A DNA stretch of 64,000 nt from Bradyrhizobium genosp. SA-3 (GTDB lineage: Bacteria > Pseudomonadota > Alphaproteobacteria > Rhizobiales > Xanthobacteraceae), in NCBI RefSeq assembly GCF_004212635.1, contig NZ_PSRT01000031.1, positions 1-64,000 of the forward strand, given 5' to 3'. The notes beneath the pieces were generated by a model. It made no database searches, was not told where the DNA came from, and saw only the letters and a program-made list of their open reading frames with translations. Position 1 is the first letter of the stretch; each line of letters begins with the position of its first letter. This document shows, one piece after another, positions 47,568-56,670 of this stretch. The translations under genes were made by a program, and so were the position numbers.

Positions 47568-48228
47568 CTACGACGGCGCGCGACGTCCTGGTCGGGGCGC
47601 CGTCCGCTGAACTGAAGTGGCGCAATCTTGGTGACGTTTTGCGTATCCCAGCTCGCCGCACTGCAGCATTTCTCGCAATCCGACCGTCCCAGCCTCGCGC
47701 CCTTTGACGATCAGGGCTATCCTTTCTCTCTGATCGTACTTTCGGCGAGCCGCATGAAGCTTGGCCCCCCAGGTGGCGGCTCCCGGGTGCAAGGAAACGA
47801 GCCGCACAGCTTTCGTCGGGATCAAATGACGCATAGCGGCCAAAAGGGTTTCGGCATGACCAAGCACGGCCGATCGGGGCACGCGACCCGATCGCCGCGC
47901 TTTCGCTTCCTGCAGAAGCTCGAGGCACAGAAGAACGATCGCAAGGACCGCTCTCGGATCGAGGACCCGAAGCAGTCCGTCGAAGACCTATTCCATCCCC
48001 GGCAGCCAACACGGGCCTGACGAGCTATCCTTATCAGCTCCGGGGTAGGCACATCGCGGGCGCGTCGATGACCTTGATACCAAACACGACCGCCGGAGGT
48101 CACGGGAGCGAACCTTTCACCGTCCAAGAGGACCAGCACGTGCAAGTCTGAGGCCTTCTTCGCAAGCGGGAGCAGATCCTCAGGCTCCCGCGACGAATAG
48201 AAGGGAAGCTCGGCGAGCAGGTTGGCCT
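47568..48228 (-). pseudogene. Decayed gene of unknown family
   Basis: The 1044-base gap 47341-48384 contains two coding-like minus-strand segments in different frames. One (about 48228-48010) reads NLLAELPFYSSREPEDLLPL and LHVLVLLDGERFAPVTSG. The other (about 47980-47568) reads GLLRVLDPRAVLAIVLLCLE and HAETLLAAMRHLIPTKAVRL. At least one frameshift, near 47985, separates them. I cannot name the family. No start or ribosome-binding site is convincing. Confidence 0.35.
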
Positions 48229-48384
48229 ATTCGCTTTCGCCATCCCAGAGAGTTGCCTATTTCCCGGGAGCGATCTTCCTAAGCAACAAGGCGAGGGCGC
48301 ATCCTCCAAACAGGTCTGTTATCATGTAGGACGACCGGAAAAACCAGCAGAACCAGCCCGGCACCTTCGAGAAGGCAAGTCGAG

Positions 48385-49323
48385 GTGGATACAGCGAACG
48401 AGTCAATAGCCCGGATCGAAGCGATCATCGGGCGCAAAGTCAGACGCGATATCGGCCAGATGACCGAGTGGGCAAAAGGCAATCTTGCCCGCGCTGCAGA
48501 GGCCGTCATAAACACGCCCGACGCGCATGTCGGCATCGTTACCGGCTTCTATATCCAGCACGCGGAGCCGCCTTCTCCGGAAACGGATGGGCTCGGCGGG
48601 ATGGCCCATCTGGCCGCGGGCCTCGCAAATGCGGGCATCCAGGTAACGGTCATCACCGATGCGCCGTGTGCAAAGGCGGTTTGGGCCGTGGTCGATGCGC
48701 TGCCGATGCCCGTCAATCTTGAGGTCGTGTCAACGACGGAGGATTCGGTTCTCCGCCTGTGGCAGTACCTGGAAACAGGCGGCCGGCCCATCACTCACTT
48801 GATCGCAATTGAGCGGGTTTCTCCGGGCTCGGATGGAAAGCCTCACCGGGAGCACGGATGGGATATGTCGCGCGAAACGGCACCGCTCCATCTTCTCTTT
48901 AGCGACCCCGCCGCGAAGCGCCGCTGGTATACGATCGGCATCGGAGACGGCGGCAATGAAATCGGGATGGGATCCCTGCCCAAGGAAATCATCGAAAGCG
49001 GAATTCCGAACGGCGAGGTGATCGCAGCAACGACCCAGGTCGATTCGCTCATCGTCGCCGGCGTGTCTAACTGGGGAGCTTATGGGCTCGTTGCTGCAAT
49101 GGCCTGCACAAAGCCGGCGTTGCGGGACGCTCTTCTGCGTTATTTCAATCGTTCTATGGATCACCGGTTCCTGTCGGCGGCGGTGGAAGCCGGGCAGGCG
49201 GTCGACGACAGCAGGCTCGATCATCCCGGGCGACCGCAGATGAGTGTCGACGGCATACCCTGGGAACAGCACGCGGCTCTTCTTGAGGAGATCTCCGCCG
49301 TAGTCTCGTCGCAAGCGCGCTGA
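48385..49323 (+). CDS. D-glutamate cyclase-like protein (DUF4392)
   Basis: Protein of 312 residues. GIVTGFYIQHAEPPSPETDG, GGMAHLAAGLANAGIQVTV, LIAIERVSPGSDG and YTIGIGDGGNEIGMGSLPK are the conserved segments of the DUF4392 family, the C-terminal part of mitochondrial D-glutamate cyclase, which interconverts 5-oxo-D-proline and D-glutamate. The best start is GTG 48385 with a weak GAAGG upstream. It may feed D-amino acid or lactam-derived carbon into metabolism. The gene is divergent from the Liv operon. Confidence 0.85.
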   Translation: MDTANESIARIEAIIGRKVRRDIGQMTEWAKGNLARAAEAVINTPDAHVGIVTGFYIQHAEPPSPETDGLGGMAHLAAGLANAGIQVTVITDAPCAKAVWAVVDALPMPVNLEVVSTTEDSVLRLWQYLETGGRPITHLIAIERVSPGSDGKPHREHGWDMSRETAPLHLLFSDPAAKRRWYTIGIGDGGNEIGMGSLPKEIIESGIPNGEVIAATTQVDSLIVAGVSNWGAYGLVAAMACTKPALRDALLRYFNRSMDHRFLSAAVEAGQAVDDSRLDHPGRPQMSVDGIPWEQHAALLEEISAVVSSQAR

Positions 49324-49425
49324 TCACCTTGAAACTGACCGGCCATTCTGGGAATAGTTGAGCTTTGAAGACGTTGAACGTGCTGTTAAACTACTCTGTG
49401 GATCGAGCGTGCTACGCCCGAGGAG

Positions 49426-49656
49426 ATGGAGGAGGCTTGTCGCAAGGGCGATCTCATTCCGCCGCTGACGATGTTCAAGGCGGTTCGCATGCAAATGGAT
49501 GAGTTCGGTTTGACACCAGATCATTGCGTGCCCGAACTCTTGACGCCTGTCGAAAAACGGTCGTCCGTGCCCGGGTCGGCCTCACCAGCTGTGCGTCATC
49601 ATAAGTATCGGCTTCGCGGGCATCGTTTCTCCAGGGACGTTAGGCTGGCGGGGTGA
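49426..49656 (+). CDS. Small hypothetical ORF, possibly a gene fragment
   Basis: In the 506-base gap 49324-49829 one frame encodes 76 residues. Its first part (EEACRKGDLIPPLTMFKAVR, MQMDEFGLTPDHC) looks like coding sequence, and in-frame residues IERATPEEM continue upstream of the ATG, so it is perhaps the C-terminal piece of a lost gene. The second half is arginine-rich and unlikely to be real. No family recognised; the rest of the gap is empty. Confidence 0.3.
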   Translation: MEEACRKGDLIPPLTMFKAVRMQMDEFGLTPDHCVPELLTPVEKRSSVPGSASPAVRHHKYRLRGHRFSRDVRLAG

Positions 49657-49829
49657 TCCGACCGCCGACTGGACCACCTCGGGCCTAGGAATCCAGCTGA
49701 CGCAGCCGCAGTCGCCACGGTCCAGCTGGATGTGCCGCTTGTCGTCACCGCACCCGTAGCATCGAGCCAGCCGACGGCACAAAGCAGGTCGCAATGGGCC
49801 CAGTCTAAGATCTCAAAGGAGCCCCGACG

Positions 49830-50906
49830 ATGTCGACATGCAACATTCTCATCCTAGGCGCCTCATACGGTTCGTTGCTCGCGTCGAAGATTCTGTTCGG
49901 CGGGCATTCGGTTAAACTTGTCTGCCTTCCGGCCGAGGCAGATCTGATCAACTCCGAAGGGCTTCGTGTTCGGATTCCGATCCGCGGCCGGAGCGCATCC
50001 GTCGAGCTCGATTCACGCAAGCTGCCTGGCCGAGTGTCGGCAGCGGGAGCGACGGGCGTCGACCCGCGGGAATATGACCTCATCGGACTTGCGATGCAGG
50101 AGCCCCAATACGGATCGCCCGGAGTGCGCGAGCTTATGAACGCTGTGGCGACATCGCGGGTGCCGTGCATGTCGATCATGAACATGCCACCGCTTCCCTA
50201 TATGAGGCGCGTTCCCGGGATAGATTCCGAACTGCTTAAGCCCGCTTATACGTCGCCGGAAGTGTGGAAGGAATTCGACCCCGCTACCCTGACGCTCTGC
50301 AGTCCCGATCCCCAGGCAATAAGGCCGCCGGACGAAAAGGCCAACGTACTGCAGGTGACCCTGCCGACGAACTTCAAAGTCGCCCGTTTCGATGTCGAGA
50401 AGGGGAACGAGATCGTGCGGCGGTTGGAAAAGGAGATCGATGCTGCGCGCTTCGATGCCCCCGAGGGCAGGATACAATTGCCGGTGAAGTTGCGGTTCTA
50501 TGACTCGATCTTCGTACCCTTGGCCAAGTGGGCCATGCTGATGGCCGGGAACTACCGGTGCATCACCGAGGACGGGATGCGGACCGCCCGGGAGGCCGTT
50601 CATTCCGATCTGGAAGCGTCGCGCTCCATCTACGACTTCGTGCTCGACGTTTGCGTCAAGATTGGTGCCTCGCGTGACGAATTGGTGCCTTTCGAAAAGT
50701 ACGCAGCGGCGGCAGAGAGCCTGTCGCGTCCAGCATCCGCAGCCCGCGCCCTGAACAACGGTGCCCCGAATATCGAGCGCGCGGACAAGCTCGTTCAGCT
50801 TGCTGCGAAGCAGAAGGGCATGCGCCACGCCGCTCTTGATGAGATCGTGGCATTGGTCGATCGAAGGCTGGAAGCCAATCGGAAGGTGAAACCCACGGCG
50901 GCATAG
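49830..50906 (+). CDS. Rossmann-fold protein, ketopantoate reductase-like N terminus
   Basis: Protein of 358 residues. CNILILGASYGSLLASKIL at residues 4-22 is a dinucleotide-binding turn as in ketopantoate reductases and opine dehydrogenases. The remainder (NMPPLPYMRRVPGID, VKLRFYDSIFVPLAKWAMLM) matches a conserved hypothetical family of alphaproteobacteria that I know only as uncharacterised. AAAGGAGCC lies before ATG 49830. It probably acts as an NAD(P)-dependent oxidoreductase. A hairpin repeat lies 44 bases after its stop. Confidence 0.75.
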   Translation: MSTCNILILGASYGSLLASKILFGGHSVKLVCLPAEADLINSEGLRVRIPIRGRSASVELDSRKLPGRVSAAGATGVDPREYDLIGLAMQEPQYGSPGVRELMNAVATSRVPCMSIMNMPPLPYMRRVPGIDSELLKPAYTSPEVWKEFDPATLTLCSPDPQAIRPPDEKANVLQVTLPTNFKVARFDVEKGNEIVRRLEKEIDAARFDAPEGRIQLPVKLRFYDSIFVPLAKWAMLMAGNYRCITEDGMRTAREAVHSDLEASRSIYDFVLDVCVKIGASRDELVPFEKYAAAAESLSRPASAARALNNGAPNIERADKLVQLAAKQKGMRHAALDEIVALVDRRLEANRKVKPTAA

Positions 50907-50949
50907 TCAGGTAATCCATCGTGCCGGCCTCGCCCAGACTAGTGATGGA

Positions 50950-51085
50950 CTCCTTCATGCGGAAGACTGAAGAAGATATCGCGGGTTCGGTTGGTGTGGG
51001 GAAAGGCGGTAGCGCTCCCCCGCTACTTATTCTGCGATTTCCTACGATGCTCTACGAGTTTTCCCGCTCGGTTACCATTTCCTGC
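50950..51085 (+). repeat. Hairpin-bearing dispersed repeat, copy 2
   Basis: The first 77 bases (TCCTTCATG to GCTAC) match 62754-62831 closely; the last 90 match 29813-29889. The inverted repeat is GTAGCG 51009-51014, CTCCCC, CGCTAC 51021-51026. It is the only copy that contains both halves of the repeat. The rest of the 510-base gap 50907-51416 contains no gene that I recognise. Confidence 0.7.
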
Positions 51086-51416
51086 CGCCGCTTCTTAAGA
51101 CGGTAACCTTTAAACCGCTACGAGTGCCTGTATTTGTGTTGGCCGCCGCTGGCGCAAATCTGCCGCACGCAGCCGATCTTTGCGAGCATTCTCGGCAAGA
51201 GTGATAAGTTCGAGTGCAGCCGGAGCTAAGACGGGGAGGGCACTATTGGCCTTTCCATGTTGTCAAACGCCCAAACAACAAGGATCCTCAGCCTTGAAAT
51301 AAGACCGAATTGTTGGCCAAAAGCGGAGCTTGGCCACTGGAGAACGGCAAGCAGGACCCTCAGTAAACGAGTCCGGCGGACATGAATGCGGAAAAGCGCC
51401 AGCCGCAAACCCGTGG

Positions 51417-51653
51417 TTACCCGGACACGCACTCCGTCAGCGGCAACGTCAAAACGACTCGTAAGGACGAATCCAAGATTTCGACACGCCATTCTGTCCA
51501 GTCCTCGACCATATATGCATTCTCTCTGAGCACTGCCGCTCGCTTTGAGGCGTAGGCTTTCACTTGCTCGAAATTGTCGAGTTCAACTCCGCCTTCATCA
51601 ACGAGAGTTCGTCCCTCGCCGGTGAAATTGAAGAAATATCGCGTTGCCTTCAT
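51417..51653 (-). CDS. Small DUF6894-type protein
   Basis: Protein of 78 residues: KATRYFFNFTGEGRTLVDEG, then FEQVKAYASKRAAVL, and a C terminus WRVEILDSSLRVVLTLPL. The pattern RYFF...DxxGxEL...A...W.VEVxDxxxxxVLTLPF is that of the DUF6894 small proteins common in Bradyrhizobium and relatives; function unknown. ATG 51653 has GGAG seven bases upstream. It stands alone. Confidence 0.75.
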   Translation of the reverse strand: MKATRYFFNFTGEGRTLVDEGGVELDNFEQVKAYASKRAAVLRENAYMVEDWTEWRVEILDSSLRVVLTLPLTECVSG

Positions 51654-51854
51654 TGCTTGCTCCGTGAAATCTGAGCGTGCGCGAACTAGTGGCGTGCGAT
51701 GTCGTGTCTCGGCGAAATTCTTGTTCTCGATCTGGCGCAATGCGTGGATCGCCATCTCCTAATCGATTTCCTGCATGGCCCCATCACGCGCTGGTGGGTT
51801 AAGGGTCGTTCCGAAAACAGTGACGAAGTTGAGGACTTCGCGCCTTCGATGGCT

Positions 51855-53108
51855 TCATGCCCTCAACAGATCAACCAGTGTGAGAGTAACGACTTCCGTG
51901 GCCTTGAACAGGTCCGGCAAAGGCAACCGCTCGTCGGCGCGGTGGGCGTTAGCCTCCTCGATGGTGCGTGGGCCCGCACCGAACAGCACGATCGGAACCC
52001 CCGCCGCTGCATAGTGGCGGGCGTCAGTATAGAGCGGAACACCCTTGGACGAAACTGGCTCGCCAATGACGTCGCTTGCATGGCCGCACAACATTTGTGC
52101 CAACCGGGCGGTGCCCGGGAGAGGCCTTAGGGGTTCGGCCAAGACAATGCGCCTGACCTCGACATGCGCTTGCGGGTACGCAAGAGCCGCTTTGGCAATC
52201 AAGTCCCGAAGTTCCTGTTCGACGGCGCCTGGATCCTCTTCCGGAATCATGCGCCGGTCGAGCCGGAAAGTAATGCGGTCGGGCACGACATTCGTGTTGA
52301 TGCCACCGCTGATGAGACCCACGGTCAGCTGCGGCGAGCCGATCCCCGGGATTGCTGAGATGCGGTCGCGCAGCGAGCGTCGCCACTCATAGAGCTGCGC
52401 GAGCACGTGATTGGCTGCTTCGAGAGCATCAACCCCCGTGTATGGCACCGCGGCATGGGCCGACCGCCCGTGGACTGTCGCTTCGAGATGAAGGCAGCCG
52501 TTATGGGCGGTCACGACGGCATAGGAAAAGCCGGCGGCAAATGCATAGTCCGGCTTCGTCAATCCCTGGTCCAGGAGCCACTTCGGGCCGATCTCGCCGC
52601 CGGCCTCCTCATCGTAAGTGAAGTGGAGTTCGACCGTCCCGGCAAGCGGCGCCCCTGAGATCTCAAGCGCTCGCAGCGCGAAAGCGTAGGTAGCGAAGTC
52701 GGATTTTGAGACGGCCGCTCCGCGACCATACATCCAGCCTTCCATCACGGTGGCGCCATACGGGTCCCTGGTCCAGCCTTCGCCGGGAGGCACGACGTCG
52801 CCGTGGGCGTTGAGCGCTACAATGGGTCCGTCGCCAAAGCGCCTGCGCACGATCAAGTTGGTGACACTGATCATACCGTTGCTTCGCACCAGGGTCTCAG
52901 GGACCCTATGACGCTCGACCAGGAACCCCAGTTCCTCCAGAAGCTCTGCAGCGCGCTCTGCATGACGTGCGCAATCACCGGGAGGATTGTCGGACGGTAC
53001 CTTGACGAGCTCGGCGAGGAATCTCGTCTGCGCTTGACGCTGGCTCTCGAGGTACGTGCGAATGTTGCTGCGAAGGCTCTCGTTCGCGGCGAGTCCGATC
53101 CTTGTCAT
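51855..53108 (-). CDS. M20 family metallohydrolase (ArgE/DapE type)
   Basis: Protein of 417 residues. The di-metal site is visible: NAHGDVVPPGEGW (first His-x-Asp), YGRGAAVSKSDF (bridging Asp region), FTYDEEAGGEIGPK (general base and second metal ligand). The dimerisation domain has TVHGRSAHAAVPYTGVDA. It deacylates an N-acyl or N-carbamoyl amino acid, or cleaves a dipeptide. Its ATG overlaps the stop of the upstream amidohydrolase by four bases, so both probably act on successive intermediates. It is the last gene of the glyoxylate operon. Confidence 0.9.
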   Translation of the reverse strand: MTRIGLAANESLRSNIRTYLESQRQAQTRFLAELVKVPSDNPPGDCARHAERAAELLEELGFLVERHRVPETLVRSNGMISVTNLIVRRRFGDGPIVALNAHGDVVPPGEGWTRDPYGATVMEGWMYGRGAAVSKSDFATYAFALRALEISGAPLAGTVELHFTYDEEAGGEIGPKWLLDQGLTKPDYAFAAGFSYAVVTAHNGCLHLEATVHGRSAHAAVPYTGVDALEAANHVLAQLYEWRRSLRDRISAIPGIGSPQLTVGLISGGINTNVVPDRITFRLDRRMIPEEDPGAVEQELRDLIAKAALAYPQAHVEVRRIVLAEPLRPLPGTARLAQMLCGHASDVIGEPVSSKGVPLYTDARHYAAAGVPIVLFGAGPRTIEEANAHRADERLPLPDLFKATEVVTLTLVDLLRA

Positions 53109-54409
53109 CGCAGGTCTCCGTCTTGGTGGGCGGCGCTGGCCGGCTCAAGATGTCGCAGGAAATCAAGGGTCACGCGCAGAGCAACATCTGCATCTTCGAC
53201 CGTGATCGATTCAGCCGGGTTGTGACTGATGCCGCCCCTGCAGCGCACGAATACCATTCCGATCGGACACAGGGCAGTCATTGCGAGCCCGTCATGACCG
53301 GCTCCGCTCGGTAGCCGCAGAACCTTGATCCCGGCCCGGGTGATTGAGGCTGCGAGTTGCTCAATCAGCCAGGGCGCGCAGGTAGCCGCAGCCGCTTCAT
53401 AGGTCTGCTTCATTTCAAGTGCCACGCCTCGGCGAACCGCAATTGCCCTTAGCTCGCGTTCGAGATCATGGGTTGCTGTCACGCGGTCCGCGTCGGCAGG
53501 AGCCCTGATATCCATTGTGAAGCAAGCCCGCTCGGGAATGACGTTCACGGCACTGGGTTGGACTTCGATCCGACCGACGGTTGCAACCAAATTTGGAGTC
53601 CCAGCCGCGCGCCGCTCGATGGCGAGAATCATCTCAGATGCGGCGGCAAGCGCATCCTTGCGCAGGCCCATCGGCACGGTACCGGCATGACCAGCGTGCC
53701 CCCCGACGTCGATTTCAAACCGACCTGCACCGTTGATCGCCGTGACCACTCCGACCGGCAGTTCCTCGCTCTCCAGCACGGGGCCCTGCTCGATGTGGAT
53801 CTCCACGTAGACGAGCACGTCGTCTCTGCGGCGTGGGATCGAGGGAATATCGAACGGATTGCAGCCAAAGTGCTGAAGGGCCACTCGCACGCTGATGCCT
53901 TGCTCATCCTCAGCGTCCAGTTCGGCCGGATCGAGGGTACCGGCCACGGTGCGAGAGCCGGTGAGCGCCACCGGAAAGCGCACACCCTCTTCATTGCCGA
54001 AGGCGATCACCTCGATGGGGAACGGCAGACGCTCGCCCGCGCGATTGAGCTCCGCCACAGCCGCGATGGCGACGAGCACACCGAGATTGCCGTCATATTT
54101 GCCGGCGTTGCGGACAGTATCTATGTGTGAGCCCAATAGCAGCGCCGGCTTGTCGGGGACCTGGCCATCGTACCGACCAACGACGTTACCAACGGCATCG
54201 ATCATGGTCGTCATGCCGGCCTCGGACATCCAGGCCATGACCTGCAGGGCGGCGGCCTTGTACTCCGGAGAGAGATAGAGCCGAGTGAGCGCATTCGCTT
54301 CGCTTGAGAATTCGGCGAGTTCATCGAGCCTCCTCATGAGCGCCCCTCCGGGCGTAAGGCCATCTCGTTCGCCTCTGAATGCTCCAGATCCGGTCCTCTT
54401 CATGCTCAT
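53105..54409 (-). CDS. Zn-dependent N-carbamoyl-amino acid hydrolase / allantoate amidohydrolase family
   Basis: Protein of 434 residues from ATG 54409, which follows AGGGA (GTG 54445 is an alternative). Metal ligands are seen in LLGSHIDTVRNAGKYDG, FGNEEGVRFP and VEIHIEQGPVLES. GHAGHAGTVPMGLRKDAL and SGAGHDGLAM are substrate-site motifs of the family that holds AllC, HyuC and beta-ureidopropionase. The reaction releases ammonia and carbon dioxide or ureidoglycine from an N-carbamoyl group. Beside gcl-hyi-glxR, allantoate or a related ureide is an attractive substrate, but the sequence does not prove it. Confidence 0.88.
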   Translation of the reverse strand: MSMKRTGSGAFRGERDGLTPGGALMRRLDELAEFSSEANALTRLYLSPEYKAAALQVMAWMSEAGMTTMIDAVGNVVGRYDGQVPDKPALLLGSHIDTVRNAGKYDGNLGVLVAIAAVAELNRAGERLPFPIEVIAFGNEEGVRFPVALTGSRTVAGTLDPAELDAEDEQGISVRVALQHFGCNPFDIPSIPRRRDDVLVYVEIHIEQGPVLESEELPVGVVTAINGAGRFEIDVGGHAGHAGTVPMGLRKDALAAASEMILAIERRAAGTPNLVATVGRIEVQPSAVNVIPERACFTMDIRAPADADRVTATHDLERELRAIAVRRGVALEMKQTYEAAAATCAPWLIEQLAASITRAGIKVLRLPSGAGHDGLAMTALCPIGMVFVRCRGGISHNPAESITVEDADVALRVTLDFLRHLEPASAAHQDGDLR

Positions 54410-54450
54410 GCCATCCCTCGAGAGCCGCATTGCGCGGATTTTCACAATGA

Positions 54451-55769
54451 TTATCGATGCCCTGCCGATGTCTTCGCCGCCGCATTGGTGATCAAGACGG
54501 CGCGAAAATCATTGACGTTGGTGAGCGTCGGGCCGGTCACGATCTGATCGTCAAGCGCCTCGAAGAAGCCATGGCCGTCGTTATTGGCAAGGCTCGCCTT
54601 GGGATCGATGCCCTTGGCGCGGGCGCGGGCGAGCGTATGCGGCGTAACAAGCGCGCCCGCGATCTCCTCGGCGCCGTCGACGCCGTCAGTGTCGCCCGCA
54701 ATCGCAAACACGCCGGGTAAGCCGTCGAGCGCGATCGCGAGCGAAAGTAGGAATTCGACGTTGCGGCCGCCGCGCCCGCTTCCTCGTATCGTGACGGTGG
54801 TTTCGCCCCCGGAAAGCAAGGCGCACGGCGAGGCCGCAGGCTGCCCGTAACCGACAACTTGGCGCGCGATTCCAGCCATGACTTTGCCGACCTCGCGTGC
54901 CTCCCCCTCGATCGCATTACCGAGAATGAGGGGCGTGAACCCGGCTGAGCTGGCAATCTCCGCGGCAGCCTCCAATGAGTGTTGCGGCGTCGCAATCATG
55001 ACCGTCTTGGCGCCAGCAAGCCGCGGGTCATGAGGCTTCGGCGTCTCGTCGCCGCGGCCGAGAGATGCGTAACCGCCGCGCGTGGCTCATCAATGTGGTA
55101 TTTGCGCAGGACGGAAAGCGCATCGGAGAACGTCGTCGGATCCGGCACGGTTGGACCCGAGGCGATGACGGATGGATCATCTCCTGGTACGTCGGAGATA
55201 AGCAATGTCACGACCCGTGCTGGGTGTGCGGCGGCGGCGAGCCGGCCGCCCTTGATCGCCGAAAGGTGCTTGCGCACGCAATTCATCTCGTCGATCGAGG
55301 CGCCCGAACGCAGCAGGGCGCTGTTGATAGCCTGCTTGTCCTCGAGCGTGAGCCCGGGAGCAGGGAGGGCCAACAGCGCCGAGCCGCCGCCCGAGATGAG
55401 CGCAAGCACAACATCGTCCTTGGTGAGACCCGAGACGAGGTCGAGAATGCGCCGCGCGGCGTGCTCGCCCTTGGCATCAGGAACGGGGTGAGCGGCTTCG
55501 ACGATCTCGATCCGCCGGCATGGCACAGCGTGCCCATAGCGGGCCACAGCCAGTCCCTCGATCGGCCCTGACCAGAGGTCCTCCACGGCCTTCGCCATCG
55601 CAGCCGATGCCTTGCCGGCCCCGACCACAATGGTGCGGCCCTTCGGCTTTGGCGGCAGGTGCGGCGAGATCGTGTGCTCCGGTAGTGCGACCTTGATCGC
55701 AGCGTCGAACATCGCCCGCAATAGGTCGCATGGCGGCATGAGTGCAACGCTGCTGGCGGCCGCATTCAT
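54451..55769 (-). pseudogene. Glycerate 2-kinase broken by one frameshift
   Basis: The first part (ATG 55769 to about 55070) encodes TIVVGAGKASAAMAKAVEDL, LALISGGGSALLALPAPGLT and VTLLISDVPGDDPSVIASGP, all MOFRL/GckA motifs. Around 55065, in TCTCGGCCGCGGCGACGAG, the frame changes. The expected continuation (RGDETPKPHDPRLAGAKTVM, IATPQHSLEAAAEIASSAGF) runs in the next frame to TAA/TGA at 54451. One base loss explains it. Otherwise the gene is full length (about 438 codons). The kinase would convert glycerate, made by Gcl and GlxR, to 2-phosphoglycerate. A sequencing error is possible. Confidence 0.88.
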
Positions 55770-56566
55770 AGGATCGGCAACTCCGGCAGCGGCTCGCCAA
55801 ACCACTGACGCGACAAGCGGTCAAGGTCTCCGTTGAGCTTTCTCTGGAATACGAAGACGTTCACCCAATTGAGAAGCTCGGGTGCGCCGCGCCGCAGGCC
55901 GATGCCCGCGGGCGATTGCTTGATACGGAATTTCGCCTCGATCCTTTTCTGCGGATTCTGCTTCAGCAGGGCGGCCACCACGACATTGCCAGTTGCGATC
56001 AAATCGGCTTTGCCGGACAGAAACGCGGAGATGGTCGCATCGTTATCGTCGAAGCGCACGATCTCCGCGCTTTGCGGCGCGATCTTTGTGAGGTCGCGAT
56101 CCTCGATCGTATCGCGGGTCACTGCGGTCTTTTTTCCTTGCAGATCGGCAGGATCTTTCACGACAAGCTCATGCGCGCCAAACACGCCGGAGAAGAACGG
56201 CGCGTATGGCGTCGAGAAGGCAATTGTCTTGGCCCGGTCAGGAGAGATGCCCAGATTGGCGATGACCAGATCGACCCTTTCGGTCAGCAATGCGGGAATG
56301 CGGTTGACGCTGGTGACCGGGACCAACTGCAAGCGCACGCCGAGGTCGGTGGCGACAAGTCTTGCGACATCCACGTCGTAACCCTCGACCTGACCGTTCT
56401 GGATCGAGCCGAAGGGCGGCAGGTCCTGCGGCACGGCGATCCTGACAAGACCGGTCTCGATAATGCGGTCGAGATCGTCAGCCAGCGCCGGTCCTGGCAT
56501 CCAGCAAAGAACCGACATGAACGCGCCCAGCAAACCGGCTAACCGAACTTTGTTCATTGCGTGCAT
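55766..56566 (-). CDS. Amino acid-type ABC substrate-binding protein, family 3 (orphan)
   Basis: Protein of 266 residues. A signal peptide (to about residue 30, PALADD) is followed by RIAVPQDLPPFGSIQNGQVE, VEGYDVDVARLVATDLGV and RVDLVIANLGISPDRAKTIA, the family 3 signature. No matching permease or ATPase gene is near, so it must use a distant transporter or have a sensing role. ATG 56566 has GGAGG five bases upstream. It overlaps the glycerate kinase ATG by four bases. Confidence 0.9.
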   Translation of the reverse strand: MHAMNKVRLAGLLGAFMSVLCWMPGPALADDLDRIIETGLVRIAVPQDLPPFGSIQNGQVEGYDVDVARLVATDLGVRLQLVPVTSVNRIPALLTERVDLVIANLGISPDRAKTIAFSTPYAPFFSGVFGAHELVVKDPADLQGKKTAVTRDTIEDRDLTKIAPQSAEIVRFDDNDATISAFLSGKADLIATGNVVVAALLKQNPQKRIEAKFRIKQSPAGIGLRRGAPELLNWVNVFVFQRKLNGDLDRLSRQWFGEPLPELPIL

Positions 56567-56670
56567 GTTCGCCTCCGAGACAATTGCCGCCATCCAATCG
56601 TAAGCTGCGCGGCTCAATCGCTCCCCTTGATCGTCGACACGAGGTCCCGCCCCATCAGTGTGGTCAGTCG

